From assembly GCA_963682025.1 (NCBI GenBank), contig OY821517.1, forward strand, positions 231,937,678 through 232,001,677: 64,000 bases of DNA. Reading direction: 5' to 3'. Within the stretch, counting starts at the first letter, position 1. Each line of letters opens with the position of its first letter. The notes under the pieces were generated by a model. That model saw only the letters and a program-made list of their open reading frames with translations. It searched no databases and was not told where the DNA came from. This document shows positions 33,342-42,909 of the stretch, one piece after another. This DNA comes from Cordilura impudica (lineage: Eukaryota > Arthropoda > Insecta > Diptera > Scathophagidae). A program made the translations under genes and the position numbers.

Positions 33342-36300
33342 AGCAGCAACGGCTGCATTGCTGGTTCGCCTGACGACAGGCGGAGTAGACACAGTCTTCA
33401 TCCAAGAGCCCTGGGTTTGTGGTGGCAGGGCTTGCGGATTGAAGACTCCTAATTATAAGCTGCTCGTCGCTAAGGATGAAGGTACACCAAGGACCTGCAT
33501 TTTGGCGAGGAACAGTTTAAATATTTTCTTGTTATCTAATTTCAGTGACAGAGATGTAACAGCGGCTAGCCTGGAGTTAGATGGTAAAACAATCTGGCTC
33601 GCCTCCGCCTATTTTTGCGATCCTGGGCCTATTCCCCCGGACAGCGTGGCAAATCTGATCCGGAAGGCCGAAGGGACTGCACACCAACTGGTGCTGTGCT
33701 GTGACGTCAATCCGCATCATCCGATCTGGGGAAGTACGGACATAAACGAAAGAGGTGAGTTGCTTTTTGAGTTTTTACTTAGTACTAGCCTGTATATATG
33801 TAACAAGGGAAATGAACCGACCTTTGTGACTAGTATTAGAAGGGAGGTTCTTGACGCTACCTTTGTATCAGATACACTATTTGATAAAATTGATGGTTGG
33901 AGGGTGTTGGATGACCACTCCTTTTCTGACCATCGCTATATCGAATTCTTACTTAGAGAAAAGAACCCAATGGAGAGTGTCCCCAGGAATCTGAAGAGGA
34001 CAGATTGGGTTAAGTATAGGAAAACCTTTGCTGGGTTATTGGAAACAATACCCTTAACCGAGCCGCGCAATTCTGCGGACATTGATTGTCTTCTAGATCA
34101 TATTACGACGGTTTTTAACAAGTCTTTAGATTCTTCTTGCCCAGTGGCAAGGCCTAAGGGCAAGAAGAAACCACCATGGTGGTCTAGCGAGCTGCAGCAG
34201 GGTAGAGACTCCTGCAAAAAACTCTCTAACAAGGCAAAGTCTTCAAGAGCGGACGAGGATTGGTCGGCGTACAAGCTGCAGCTTAGGGCCTATAAGAAGA
34301 AGATTAGAACGGCAAAATGCGATTCTTGGAAAAAATTCTGTGATAACATAGAGGAAGTTTCCGAGGCATCCAGGCTGCGAAAGGTTCTGGCTTCTACCCC
34401 TCACACATTAGGCTATTTGAAGGATCCAGTGGGGCTGTGGACCACCTCCAGTGGATAATCACTTAGCTTGCTACTGGACACCCATTTTCCGGGCAATTCT
34501 CATACGTCACTACAGGCGTTGGAATACTCTGACGCTAGCACGGCGGACATTGCTTCGGAGATAGTTAATGTACCAACATTGACCTGGGCGATTAAAAGCT
34601 TCAAACCTTACAAATCTCCGGGACCTGACGGTATCATTCCAGCTGAATTGCAGCATGTGTCGGACTACATTTCCCCCTGGCTATGCAGTCTTTTCACTTG
34701 CTGCATAAACACAGCGTATATTCCTTTGAAATGGAGGGAGACAAGAGTGGTGTTCATTCCAAAAGCTGGAAAGAGCTCACACACTGTCCCAAAGGACTTC
34801 AGACCAATAAACCTATCATCGTTCCTATTGAAGACAATGGAGCGTATGATAGACTCTTATTTACGTAGAATTATTGACCCTAAACTGCTATCAACGAGGC
34901 AACATGCCTACAGCAAGGGAAGGTCAACTGAAACAGCTCTACACGAGCTTGTAGGTACCATCGAGAAATCGCTCTCGGCAGGAGAATACACTATGACAGC
35001 CTTTTTGGATATAGATGGGGCTTTTAACAACATCACACCGGACTCGATAATAGCGGCACTATCTAGTCTAGGAGTGAATTCTGTGATCATCTCATTGATT
35101 GGAAATCTGCTTGTCAATAGGCGGATAACGTCTAAACTGGGAACGTCGGAAATATCCTGATTTGTGAACAGGGGAACGCCACAAGGTGGCGTTCTATCAC
35201 CACTTCTCTGGAACTTGGCGCTAAACCCAGTGCTAGTATCGTTGGAGGGGCAAGGCTGCAGCGTAGTCGCATATGCTGACGACGTGGCCATGGCCGTAAA
35301 TGGGAAGTTTCTATCTACAATTAGAGATATCCTGCAACGGGCTCTCACAGAGCTATCTATCTGGGCAAGGGGTTGCGGTCTGGGGGTTAATCCGACCAAA
35401 ACGGAACTTGTTCTTTTCACTAGGAAGTATAAGATCCCTACCTTCGATCCCATTTCTCTCAACGGCACTGAAGTCGTCTTCCCTGATGGAGCCAAGTATC
35501 TTGGCGTATTCCTGGACAGGAAGCTGAACTTCAGACGGAATTTGGAGGAGCGGGTGAAGAAGGCGACTATAGCTTTATACTCCTGTAAGAAGGCCATTGG
35601 TAAGCGATGGGGCTTTAGTCCGAAAATTGCTCACTGGATCTATACAGCGGTGGTCCGTCCAATACTCCTGTACGGAGTCATCGTCTGGTGGCCTGCTTTG
35701 GAGAAGGCCACCAATAACAACCTTCTCGCAAGGGTACATAGAATGGCTTCCATGTGCATCACTGGAGCCCTTCGTACTACACCTTCGGATGCCTTGAACA
35801 TCCTATTACACCTAATACCACTGGACATATTAGGGAAGCAGTCGGCGGCCTCATCGGCCATTCGATTAAGAAGCACACTACAATGGCGGGGCTACAATTG
35901 TGGCCACGGGATGATCCTGAATGACAGGAACTTGCCATTGAACGTGGATTACACTACTCCAAGGAGCGTATTTGAACGTCACTACTGTACACTAATACCG
36001 ACCAGGGAATCTTGGTCTGGGAGGACACCAGGCAGTAGGCGTTCCGTAAATTTCTATACTGACGGATCGAAATTGTGCGGTCAGGTTGGTTTTGGAGTCC
36101 ATTCAGGGGAGCTTGGACTAAATCTGGCTCGAAGGTTACCAGACCACTGCAGTGTATATCAGGTAGAGGTACTGGCAATAAAGGAGGTTGCTGACTGGTT
36201 GGGTCGGAATATTCTGTCTACGACCGCAGTCAACATCTATTCTGATAGTCAAGCCGCGGTAAAATCCATGCGATCAATGTTCCTGAAAACGAGAACCGCC

Positions 36301-36897
36301 CTTAGCTGCCGCACGTCCTTAAATGAGATGGCCAAGCAGTTCGACATCAGGCTCATATGGGTCCCAGGGCACAGGAACATACCGGGAAACTGCAAAGCGG
36401 ATGAGCTGGCAAGACAGGGTACTACCTTACAGGTTCCAGCGGATTTGGAATGTGTTGGTACACCCCTGGAATCGTGCAAGCTTGAACTTCGGCTTCGCAC
36501 CGCTGGCATAACGAATAACAGATGGGTTAATGGATTAACGTGTAGGATCACAAGACAAATCTGGCCTGCTCTGAATCGAAAGCGTACAAATGCGCTATTA
36601 TCACTCTCCCGTGGGGAGATCTCAACGGTAGTTGCTGTTGTTACTGGGCACTGCCTTATAGGGAGACACGCTGAGCGCCTTAAGGTCTCGTCAAATGATT
36701 TCTGTCGTAGCTGCTTGGATGTGGAGGAGGTAGAGAGCGTAGAACACTTCCTCTGCCACTGCCCGGCGCTATCCAGAACTAGATTACGGACATTGGGATC
36801 GCCGTTTCTTCACGATCTCTCTGACCTCTCAAACGTGGAAATTTCACATCTTAGGGGCTTCATTAGAAGCTCGAGCTGGTTCTTCGGTGGGGACTGA
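33286..36897 (+). pseudogene. LOA-like ORF2 (APE-RT-RNase H), two nonsense codons
   Basis: One reading frame interrupted by TAA at 34456-34458 and TGA at 35158-35160; no frameshift. Endonuclease: FIQEPWVCGGR, CDVNPHHPIWG, and FSDHRYIEFLL (33286-33960). RT: KSPGPDGIIPAEL, DFRPINLSSFLLK, TAFLDIDGAFNNI, NRGTPQGGVLSPLLW and VAYADDVAMAV. RNase H: NFYTDGSKLCG, NIYSDSQAAVKSM, WVPGHRNIPGNCKADELA. A CCHC-like cluster, CRSCLDVEEVESVEHFLCHC, precedes the end. Copy 2 has GAA and CGA at the two stop positions, so both stops are mutations of this copy (G-to-T and C-to-T). All catalytic motifs are otherwise present. Confidence 0.9.
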
Positions 36898-36994
36898 GGG
36901 GAACACCCATTCGTCCCTTGGTATCACAACGGACCCCAGAGTCTAAGTGTGCTGGTCCTTGGATCAGCAGCCACTTCCAACCTAACCTAACCTA
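36898..36994 (+). repeat. LOA 3' UTR with (CCTAA)n tail
   Basis: A short 3' UTR ends in three CCTAA units at 36981-36995, the last base shared with the target duplication. Copy 2 ends in four units. CCTAA is the complement of the insect telomeric repeat TTAGG. Confidence 0.85.
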
Positions 36995-37005
36995 ATGGAG
37001 ACCTT
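36995..37005 (+). repeat. LOA copy 1 target-site duplication, right
   Basis: ATGGAGACCTT, identical to 31588-31598; it continues into the rest of the interrupted hairpin unit, TGAACAGCACTCCA. Confidence 0.85.
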
Positions 37006-37097
37006 GAACAGCACTCCACTATTATCCACCAGAACTTACCTTGCTACTTGCTACGATCGTCTCGACGGCTACTCGCTAACTAACTTCTTTTGTCTAC

Positions 37098-37539
37098 TGT
37101 CCCCCTTAATATATACAAATTGTCAGTTGTGTTTAATATATAAAATGAGAGAGTGTGGTAGGTATGTAGTTGTGAGGGTGTGGTGGGTATGATGTGTGAG
37201 AGATATGCAATTAAATAAGTAAATATGTTGGAGGTATAGTAACCAACGGTAAAATATTTAATTCCTTTCTACAAAAACAATGTCCCTTATGTTAGGCGGT
37301 TTGACATTTTTTTTATACTAACAATGGGAAAAAAATGGCACATGGTATTCTTGTGTATTTTTAATGTTAAAAAAAAATTCACTTCAAAATAAACGATTTA
37401 CTTCATACTGATTATATGATATATCCATTACTTAAAATTACAATATATTATTCAAAAAAATAAAAAAAAGACCTTCCTGGGCGATATCGGATTTGTGTGG
37501 GCGAAAACGAAATTTTTTTTGTTGACTTTCGTCATCACA
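37098..37539 (-). repeat. gypsy A 5' LTR (442 bp)
   Basis: Matches 15271-15730 with a few substitutions and one about 18-bp difference. It sits upstream of the leader on the minus strand. The sequence following it on that strand (GTAGACAAAAGAAG) has no TGG at the expected primer-binding position, so the primer is unclear. Confidence 0.85.
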
Positions 37540-37588
37540 ACTTTCCATATTCCATTTTTCATTTTCCATTATCCATTTTTCAATTTTA

Positions 37589-37620
<32 letters not shown>

Positions 37621-37847
37621 TTCAATTTTCATTTTTAGTTTTTCATTTTCCATTTTTAATTTTTCAATTTTCATTTTCCATTTTTCAATTTTCATTTTCC
37701 ATTCTGCATTTTCCATTTTTCATTTTCCTTTTCCATTTTTAATTTTTAAATTTTCATTTTCCATTATTCATTTTCCATTTTCCGTTTTTCAATTTCCATT
37801 TTCCATTTTTCATTTTCCATTTTGCGTTTTCCATTTTTCATTTATCA

Positions 37848-37878
<31 letters not shown>

Positions 37879-38300
37879 TGCGTTTTCCATTTTTCATTTC
37901 TCAATTTTCACTTTCCATTTTTCAATTTCATTTTCCATTTTCCATAATGCATTTTCCATTTTTCAATTTTCTTTTTCATTTTCCATTTTTCATTTTCTAT
38001 TTTCTATTCTCCAGTTTTCATTTTCTATTTTCCATTTTACATTTTTCGTTTTCCATTTTCCGTTTTTTATTTTCCATTTAAAATTCTCCATTTTTCATTT
38101 TCTATTCTCCATTTTTCATTTTCCATTTACCATTTTTCATTTTTCAATTTTCTTTTTTCATTTTCCATATTTCATATTCCATTTTTTATTCTCCATTTTT
38201 CATTTTATACTTTACATTTTCCATTTTCCGTTTTTCATTTTCCATTCCCCATTTTCCATTTTCATTTCCCATTTTTCATTCTCATTTTTCTTTCATATTG
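37540..38300. repeat. 7-bp satellite, ATTTTCC/ATTTTTC units
   Basis: About 100 degenerate heptamers, mainly ATTTTCC and ATTTTTC often in alternation, with variants such as ATTTTGC. The period is 7, as in the satellite at 1-11609. It starts directly at the end of gypsy A and ends at about 38300 where unrelated sequence begins. Seven-base periodicity produces long heptad-like open frames that are not genes. Confidence 0.9.
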
Positions 38301-38303
38301 GCG

Positions 38304-38900
38304 ATTTTTATACCCTCCACCCCAGCTTGCAGAGGGTATATATAAGTTTGTCATTCCGTTTGTAATAATTAGATCCTTATAACAAGCGGAGTTGATTTAG
38401 CGATGTCCGCGAATTGAATGAAGAAGTAAAAAAAAGTCTTGAAAAAATATGATTTGTCTATGTTGTTCTTGTCACGATCACACCCTCAATAGGGTACTCG
38501 TTTTTAGTGAAAATGATTCACTAACACTTTGAGAAGGTTTCTGTTTGAAAAGTCATGAAATAGACCGATTTTCATGAGTTTTCAAAGGTACCGAGAAATC
38601 ACTGAAAAAGTAAAAAAAAAATTTTAATATATATATTTCTATATTGTTCTTGTTGTTATTCTAACTGTTGTATTTATGTCATGGCTATACCTGTGGTTTT
38701 TGTGGTCGTTGTGGTGATAATATAATAAAAACTAACTCAAAAAACCAAAGTAGAATAATTTAAAAGTTTCCATTATTTTGGCATCACTAAAAAAATTTGT
38801 TAGATCATTTTTGTCACCGCCTCGAGTCTGCTTGCAAAGCTTCAGATCGATTGGTTCACGGGAAAAGGGTTAAAAATCGATCCAAAATTTTGCCGACAAA
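38304..38900 (+). repeat. TATACCCTCCACC dispersed repeat, copy 1
   Basis: Starts TTTTTATACCCTCCACCCC, with a terminal foldback (ATACCCTC ... GAGGGTAT), then AAGTTTGTCATTCCGTTTGT and internal blocks shared with 39378-39960 (AATGATTCACTAACA, GAGAAATCACTGAAAA). I recognise it as a repeat type common in higher-fly genomes. No gene. Confidence 0.6.
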
Positions 38901-39377
38901 CAGACAAGCAGACAAATAATGCTAAACTACCTACATAGTTATTAATAAAAAAAATAATGTAAATTTACCAAAAAAATTTATTATGTATTAATTTATTTAA
39001 AGAAAAACACATCATTAACTTTTGATGTATGTATATTAAATAAAAAAATATATATATAATCAATATTCTGTGATTTTTATAACATCGCATAATGTACAAA
39101 TACACAATACTGTTACAAATATCAAAATACTCTAAATAATATACGTATATCCTATATTTGTATATCCCTAATAACCGCATATTACAAATAAGTCGGTATA
39201 TTATATTTTTAACTATTATCAATGTTTTCATAGCATTCAAATTAATACAAGTATATAAAAGATAAATGAGCTCATAACATTGTAATATATATAAAAGGTC
39301 AATTAGCTCAAAATTGTTTTCTCCTTATGCATTTCATTTATATAAAATTCTGCAATATTTTGTTTAGGGAAAAAACA
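38901..39377. other. A/T-rich sequence, no feature seen
   Basis: A/T-rich, with microsatellite-like patches (ATATATAT near 39045). No coding region or inserted element is recognisable. Parts near 39050-39200 resemble 40010-40160 (GATTTTTATAA, GTTACAAATATCAAAATACT), so it probably belongs to the same duplicated repeat. Confidence 0.5.
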
Positions 39378-40320
39378 TTTTTTATACCCTCCACTCCAGT
39401 GTGCAGAGGGTATATATAAGTTTGTCATTCCGTTTGTAATAATTAGAAAAAAAATGTGGACCCCATAAAATATATACATTTGTGATCCTTATAACAAGCG
39501 AAGTTGATATAGCGATGTCCGTCTGTCCGTCTGTGGAAATCACGATGACGGCTTCAATCGGGTAGCTAGGGTGCTCGTTGGTATAAAAAATGATTCACTA
39601 GCATCCTGGGAAGTTTGCTATTTAAAATCGTCCAAATTGGTTAATCTGGTCCCGAGAATTGGGCGAAGAAGTAAAAAAAGACCTGAGAAAATATGATTTG
39701 AATATGTGTTCTTGTGATAACGCCCTCAATAGGACAGCTAGGGCGCTCGTTTTTAGTGAGAATGATTCACTAACATCATTAGAAGGTTTCTGGTTTTAAA
39801 TCGTGACAATAGGTTTCATAGGTGCCGAGAAATCACTGAAAAGGCAAAAAAAAATATGACGTTTTCCTATATTGTTTTCCTAAATTTTGTATTTTGTCAT
39901 AGCTGTGCATGTTTTTTTTGTGGTCGTTGTGTTAATAATATAAAAATTCATCAATATCAATATTTTTGGTGTAATATTTAAGTTAATTAATTAATAAAAG
40001 AAACTATATAAAATCATTATTCTGCGATTTTTATAAGATCACAAATTATTACAAATTGATACATACTACTGTTACAAATATCAAAATACTATAAATAACA
40101 TTCATATATTCTGTATATGTATATCGAAAATAAGCGCATATTAAAAATAATATAAATATAAATTATTTTATTTATATAAAATACTGCAATTTTTATGGTT
40201 GCAAAAAATAGTATGATTTTAAGGGTTCTACTTTTAGTACATACTTGCATTCAATAGTAGTGAAAAAAAAATGTTTTTGTCAGATGATAATAATATAATA
40301 CAGATGTCAATAATATTTTA
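39378..40320 (+). repeat. TATACCCTCCACC dispersed repeat, copy 2
   Basis: Second copy of the repeat at 38304, again starting with TTTTTATACCCTCCACT and its foldback. It follows the same order of internal blocks and extends through a region matching 39050-39200. The typical opposite end (GGAGGGTAT...TTCGGCATGGCCGAA) is at about 57402-57432, beyond the mag-like element, so the original repeat may have spanned that insertion. Confidence 0.6.
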
Positions 40321-40364
40321 TTATAATACATTTTTAAAATTTATTATTTAATGTTTGGCGTAGG

Positions 40365-40625
40365 CAAATGCCATTCCCGGACTACCGAGAATTTAATGCA
40401 CGAGTTATTCGCATTAGGAATAACCGCGGAGCTCAGCTCAATCCAAGTGCAATAATCGAGCCTCGCCCTGGGAAACATGTGTTCATGCTTCCCTTTGCAC
40501 AAACGCCATTCCCAACTACCAAAAATTGTAGACACGACCTATCCACATTAGTAATAGTCGGGGAGCTCAACTCAATCAAAGTGCAATGATTGGGCTTCGC
40601 ACTGGGAAACATGTATTCATTAATT
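40365..40625. repeat. tandem duplication, two units of about 130 bp
   Basis: The first unit starts GCCATTCCCGGACTACC and the second GCCATTCCCAACTACC (about 40505). Both contain GGAGCTCA(G/A)CTCAATC and end CTGGGAAACATGT(G/A)TTCAT. The units have diverged considerably. They are GC-richer than the surroundings. No gene or known element is recognised. Confidence 0.6.
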
Positions 40626-40832
40626 TTTTAGCACAAACCGAACTTCTTATGGCACATTAAAAATAAACTAATTGAGAAGTACAATTCATCATTACGCTGT
40701 ATTATAATACTATTTTCTTATTTTACTACTCGCTAGTAAACAAAGTGATCGTATCATTGTGAACGAAATAGAATTGAAATTGTGTGCAGATTTGTTTTAC
40801 TTAAAAAACTGTTCCTACAGATAATGAATAAA

Positions 40833-41193
40833 ATCCCAGTAAACCTTTTATGCAATAAATGATCATGTGGAGTCTTTTTTGACTCCTCTGTGCTATTAAA
40901 ACAGTCATAAATGCGCTCTTTTGCTGATCACAAAATATTCTTTTGTTGGGAGGAAATATTACCTTACCCCCACCTCTTCTTGAGAACCGTTTTTATCCAA
41001 TTTTTTTCGACTTATTTTTGAGTCGTATTTAATGTAATTTTTCTATAAATCACTTTTTAAGCGTAAGCAAAAATCATTTCTTAGTTTATCTAATACAGCA
41101 TGTGATTAATCAGTTTTTAATCATCAAAAGTGCTCGAAGAAGACACAGTAAGATGATTTTTGTTAAAATAATCTTCGAAATGATTACTGGGAT
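40833..41193. mobile_element. possible small inverted-repeat element (361 bp)
   Basis: Ends ATCCCAGTAA and TTACTGGGAT are perfect 10-bp inverted repeats. The interior is A/T-rich and non-coding. No convincing target duplication. Could be a MITE; chance pairing is not excluded. Confidence 0.35.
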
Positions 41194-41253
41194 ATCGTTT
41201 ATTTTTGTTTACACACACATATACATAATGGCACCAGTAAGCCGAACTCTCTC

Positions 41254-41831
41254 ATGAAACACATAGACGACAGCGGCTACACGACTACAGCCTGTCAAAA
41301 ATAAAATACACACGTTTATATGAAAACTATTATTTTGACACCAACACAGCTACACAACTACGTGACCACTTTTGCTGCTGTAGTCAACTTAGGCTAATTT
41401 CCATTTTTGTTGGCTACAAAATAAAAATAGTGTTGACAATATAACAAAATATGTAAAAGATATTAGTGCTATGAAATATTTCGTTTTGTTTAAAAAATTA
41501 ATCGCAAAATGAAATGCTATAATAATTCTATTAATAAGTAAATTTATTTATTTATTTTTACGTTATAATATTGCATTATAAATAAGTAATATATTTAAGA
41601 CAATTTTATATAGAATCACACATGTTTTTCTATTTTAATAAAGTAAAAAAAATATATATTATTGGCGCTACTGAAATAAAAATGCTTTTGTATAAAAACA
41701 GCTGTTTATATTGTTTTTATATGTTGCTGTCGTTTTCAAAAAAATTAAGTAGTTGACTTCACGACTACAATTGCAGCCAGCAGCATTTGTAGTCATGTGT
41801 TCGTGTAGCCTCTGTCGTCTATGTGTTTCAT
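41254..41831. mobile_element. MITE-like inverted-repeat element (578 bp)
   Basis: Terminal inverted repeats of 31 bp (41254-41284 and 41801-41831), starting ATGAAACACATAGACGACAG, with one mismatch; a further GACTACA is shared just inside. The interior is non-coding and A/T-rich, so it is non-autonomous. No clear target duplication, so superfamily is undetermined. Confidence 0.65.
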
Positions 41832-42622
41832 TCGTAAGTAACAATTTCATTTAGTCCTATGAAAGCTTTAACAAAGCACATATACGTCGCATTGTTTTGT
41901 GAAATCTTACATTGTTTTTTAATAGGTACCAGTGATGCCAGGAGATTTTTACAGAAATCTCTACGCTAATGAAAAAAAAAATCCCTTTTTTCCCTACACC
42001 CACTTCTTTTCTCTCTACATTTTTCCCTAAACTACTTTTTTAAATTTTTCAAAAAAAAATTTACTTTTAATTTAATTTTCAATTTCAATAATGCAAAAAT
42101 AACATAAAAACGAAGAAAAATATCATAAAAAATAAGATAAGAATATCATTAGAATTACATAAAAACAACATAAAAAACCTAGATGTGCATGTAAAATTTA
42201 CACAATTAATTAAAATGGCTTGCAAATGGGATCTTATAACGTAAACAGAATTTTAGTTGTTGGTTTTAAAAGATATTTTTTTAAGACATTGGTTATTAGC
42301 ATGTATACTTAGATCTGACTTATCGCAATTTAATATTTTTTCACAAGCCTTGCATCTGTATTTAAAGTCGTCACCTTTGACCTGTTCCATCCCATTAGCT
42401 TCTCGTCTCTCAACTAACTTGAGTAAAACCTTTGTTTTCTGTATTTCTTTGATGTGTTTTCAGCATCATCGAAAAACGAATCGGACATTTTTCTAAAAAT
42501 CAATTATGTTTACATTTATAATATTTTAATGTTCGTTTTATTTACAAACTTACTTAATAAAATCGAAGAGATCTACAAAGATGGCGTACCTATGTATGTA
42601 TTAAAAAAATGCACAAAACAAG
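41832..42622. other. A/T-rich sequence, no feature seen
   Basis: About 790 bp of A/T-rich sequence before the mag-like LTR. Short open frames exist (for example at 42257-42496) but show no recognisable domain. Nothing supported. Confidence 0.5.
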
Positions 42623-42905
42623 TATTAAATTTTTTATTATATAATATACAATTCGTTTAACTGTTTTAATTCAATCAGTATATTTAGTTAATATACTAGC
42701 AATAACTTAAAATAGTAACATCATTGTGATGTGTCTTCAAAAATCAAAAGAGTCTAAGTGAACGTGTGTTGCTGTCGGTCTATCTATTGTAACTGATCAT
42801 TCAAAGTTATTATGTATGTACATAATGTATGTACATGATGTATGGCCATACAAAAGAGAGTAGAAAAACTGCATTCCATTTGCACAGTGGTGCGAGTACT
42901 TAACA
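42623..42905 (-). repeat. mag-like 3' LTR (283 bp)
   Basis: Plus strand TATTAAATTTTTTATTAT ... GAGTACTTAACA; minus strand begins TGTTAAGTAC. Directly to the right is the polypurine tract (TTAAGGGG on the minus strand, 42906-42913). Confidence 0.88.
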
Positions 42906-42909
42906 CCCC

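Larger units (their letters stand above)
31599..36994 (+). mobile_element. LOA-like non-LTR retrotransposon, copy 1, full length
   Basis: 5.4-kb element with 5' UTR (starting CCACCACCATGAG), ORF1, overlapping ORF2 with endonuclease, RT and RNase H, a 97-bp 3' UTR and a tail of CCTAA repeats. It is flanked by an 11-bp target duplication and is complete at both ends. RNase H after RT together with this ORF1 type indicates the LOA group (Bilbo/Baggins-like); the I group is the main alternative. Two in-frame stops disable ORF2. A second copy lies at 61200-64000. Confidence 0.85.
15271..37539 (-). mobile_element. gypsy A: Ty3/gypsy LTR retrotransposon, minus strand, nested host
   Basis: Two similar LTRs (15271-15730 and 37098-37539), both TG...CA on the plus strand, bound a minus-strand gag-pol whose parts lie at 15865-16140 and 26761-30200. 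Two large insertions swell it: a jockey-like non-LTR element (about 16141-26760) and a LOA-like element (31599-36994). Without them it is about 6.3 kb, a normal gypsy length. The order on the minus strand is LTR, leader with hairpin repeats, gag, protease, RT, RNase H, integrase, polypurine tract, LTR. No env gene is visible. Flanks ACTTC (left) and ACTTT (right) may be a 5-bp target duplication with one change. gag-pol is heavily decayed. I could not place it in a named clade. Confidence 0.8.

Noticed and set aside
34908..35597. 229-codon antisense ORF in LOA ORF2, repeated at 62603-63271 in copy 2
   Set aside because: Present in both copies only because the sense RT sequence is shared; no recognisable domain.
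36981..36995. CCTAA units taken as a true telomere fragment
   Set aside because: They recur at the 3' end of both LOA copies, so they are the element's own tail.
37438..38081. Open frames encoding heptad repeats such as KMKIEKW and FPFFIFHFLF in the ATTTTCC satellite
   Set aside because: A 7-bp repeat read in triplets always gives a 7-residue repeat; the coiled-coil look is an artefact of the satellite.
40368..40589. 73-codon ORF over the 130-bp tandem duplication
   Set aside because: The frame follows the repeat but the two units differ by indels; no recognisable protein.
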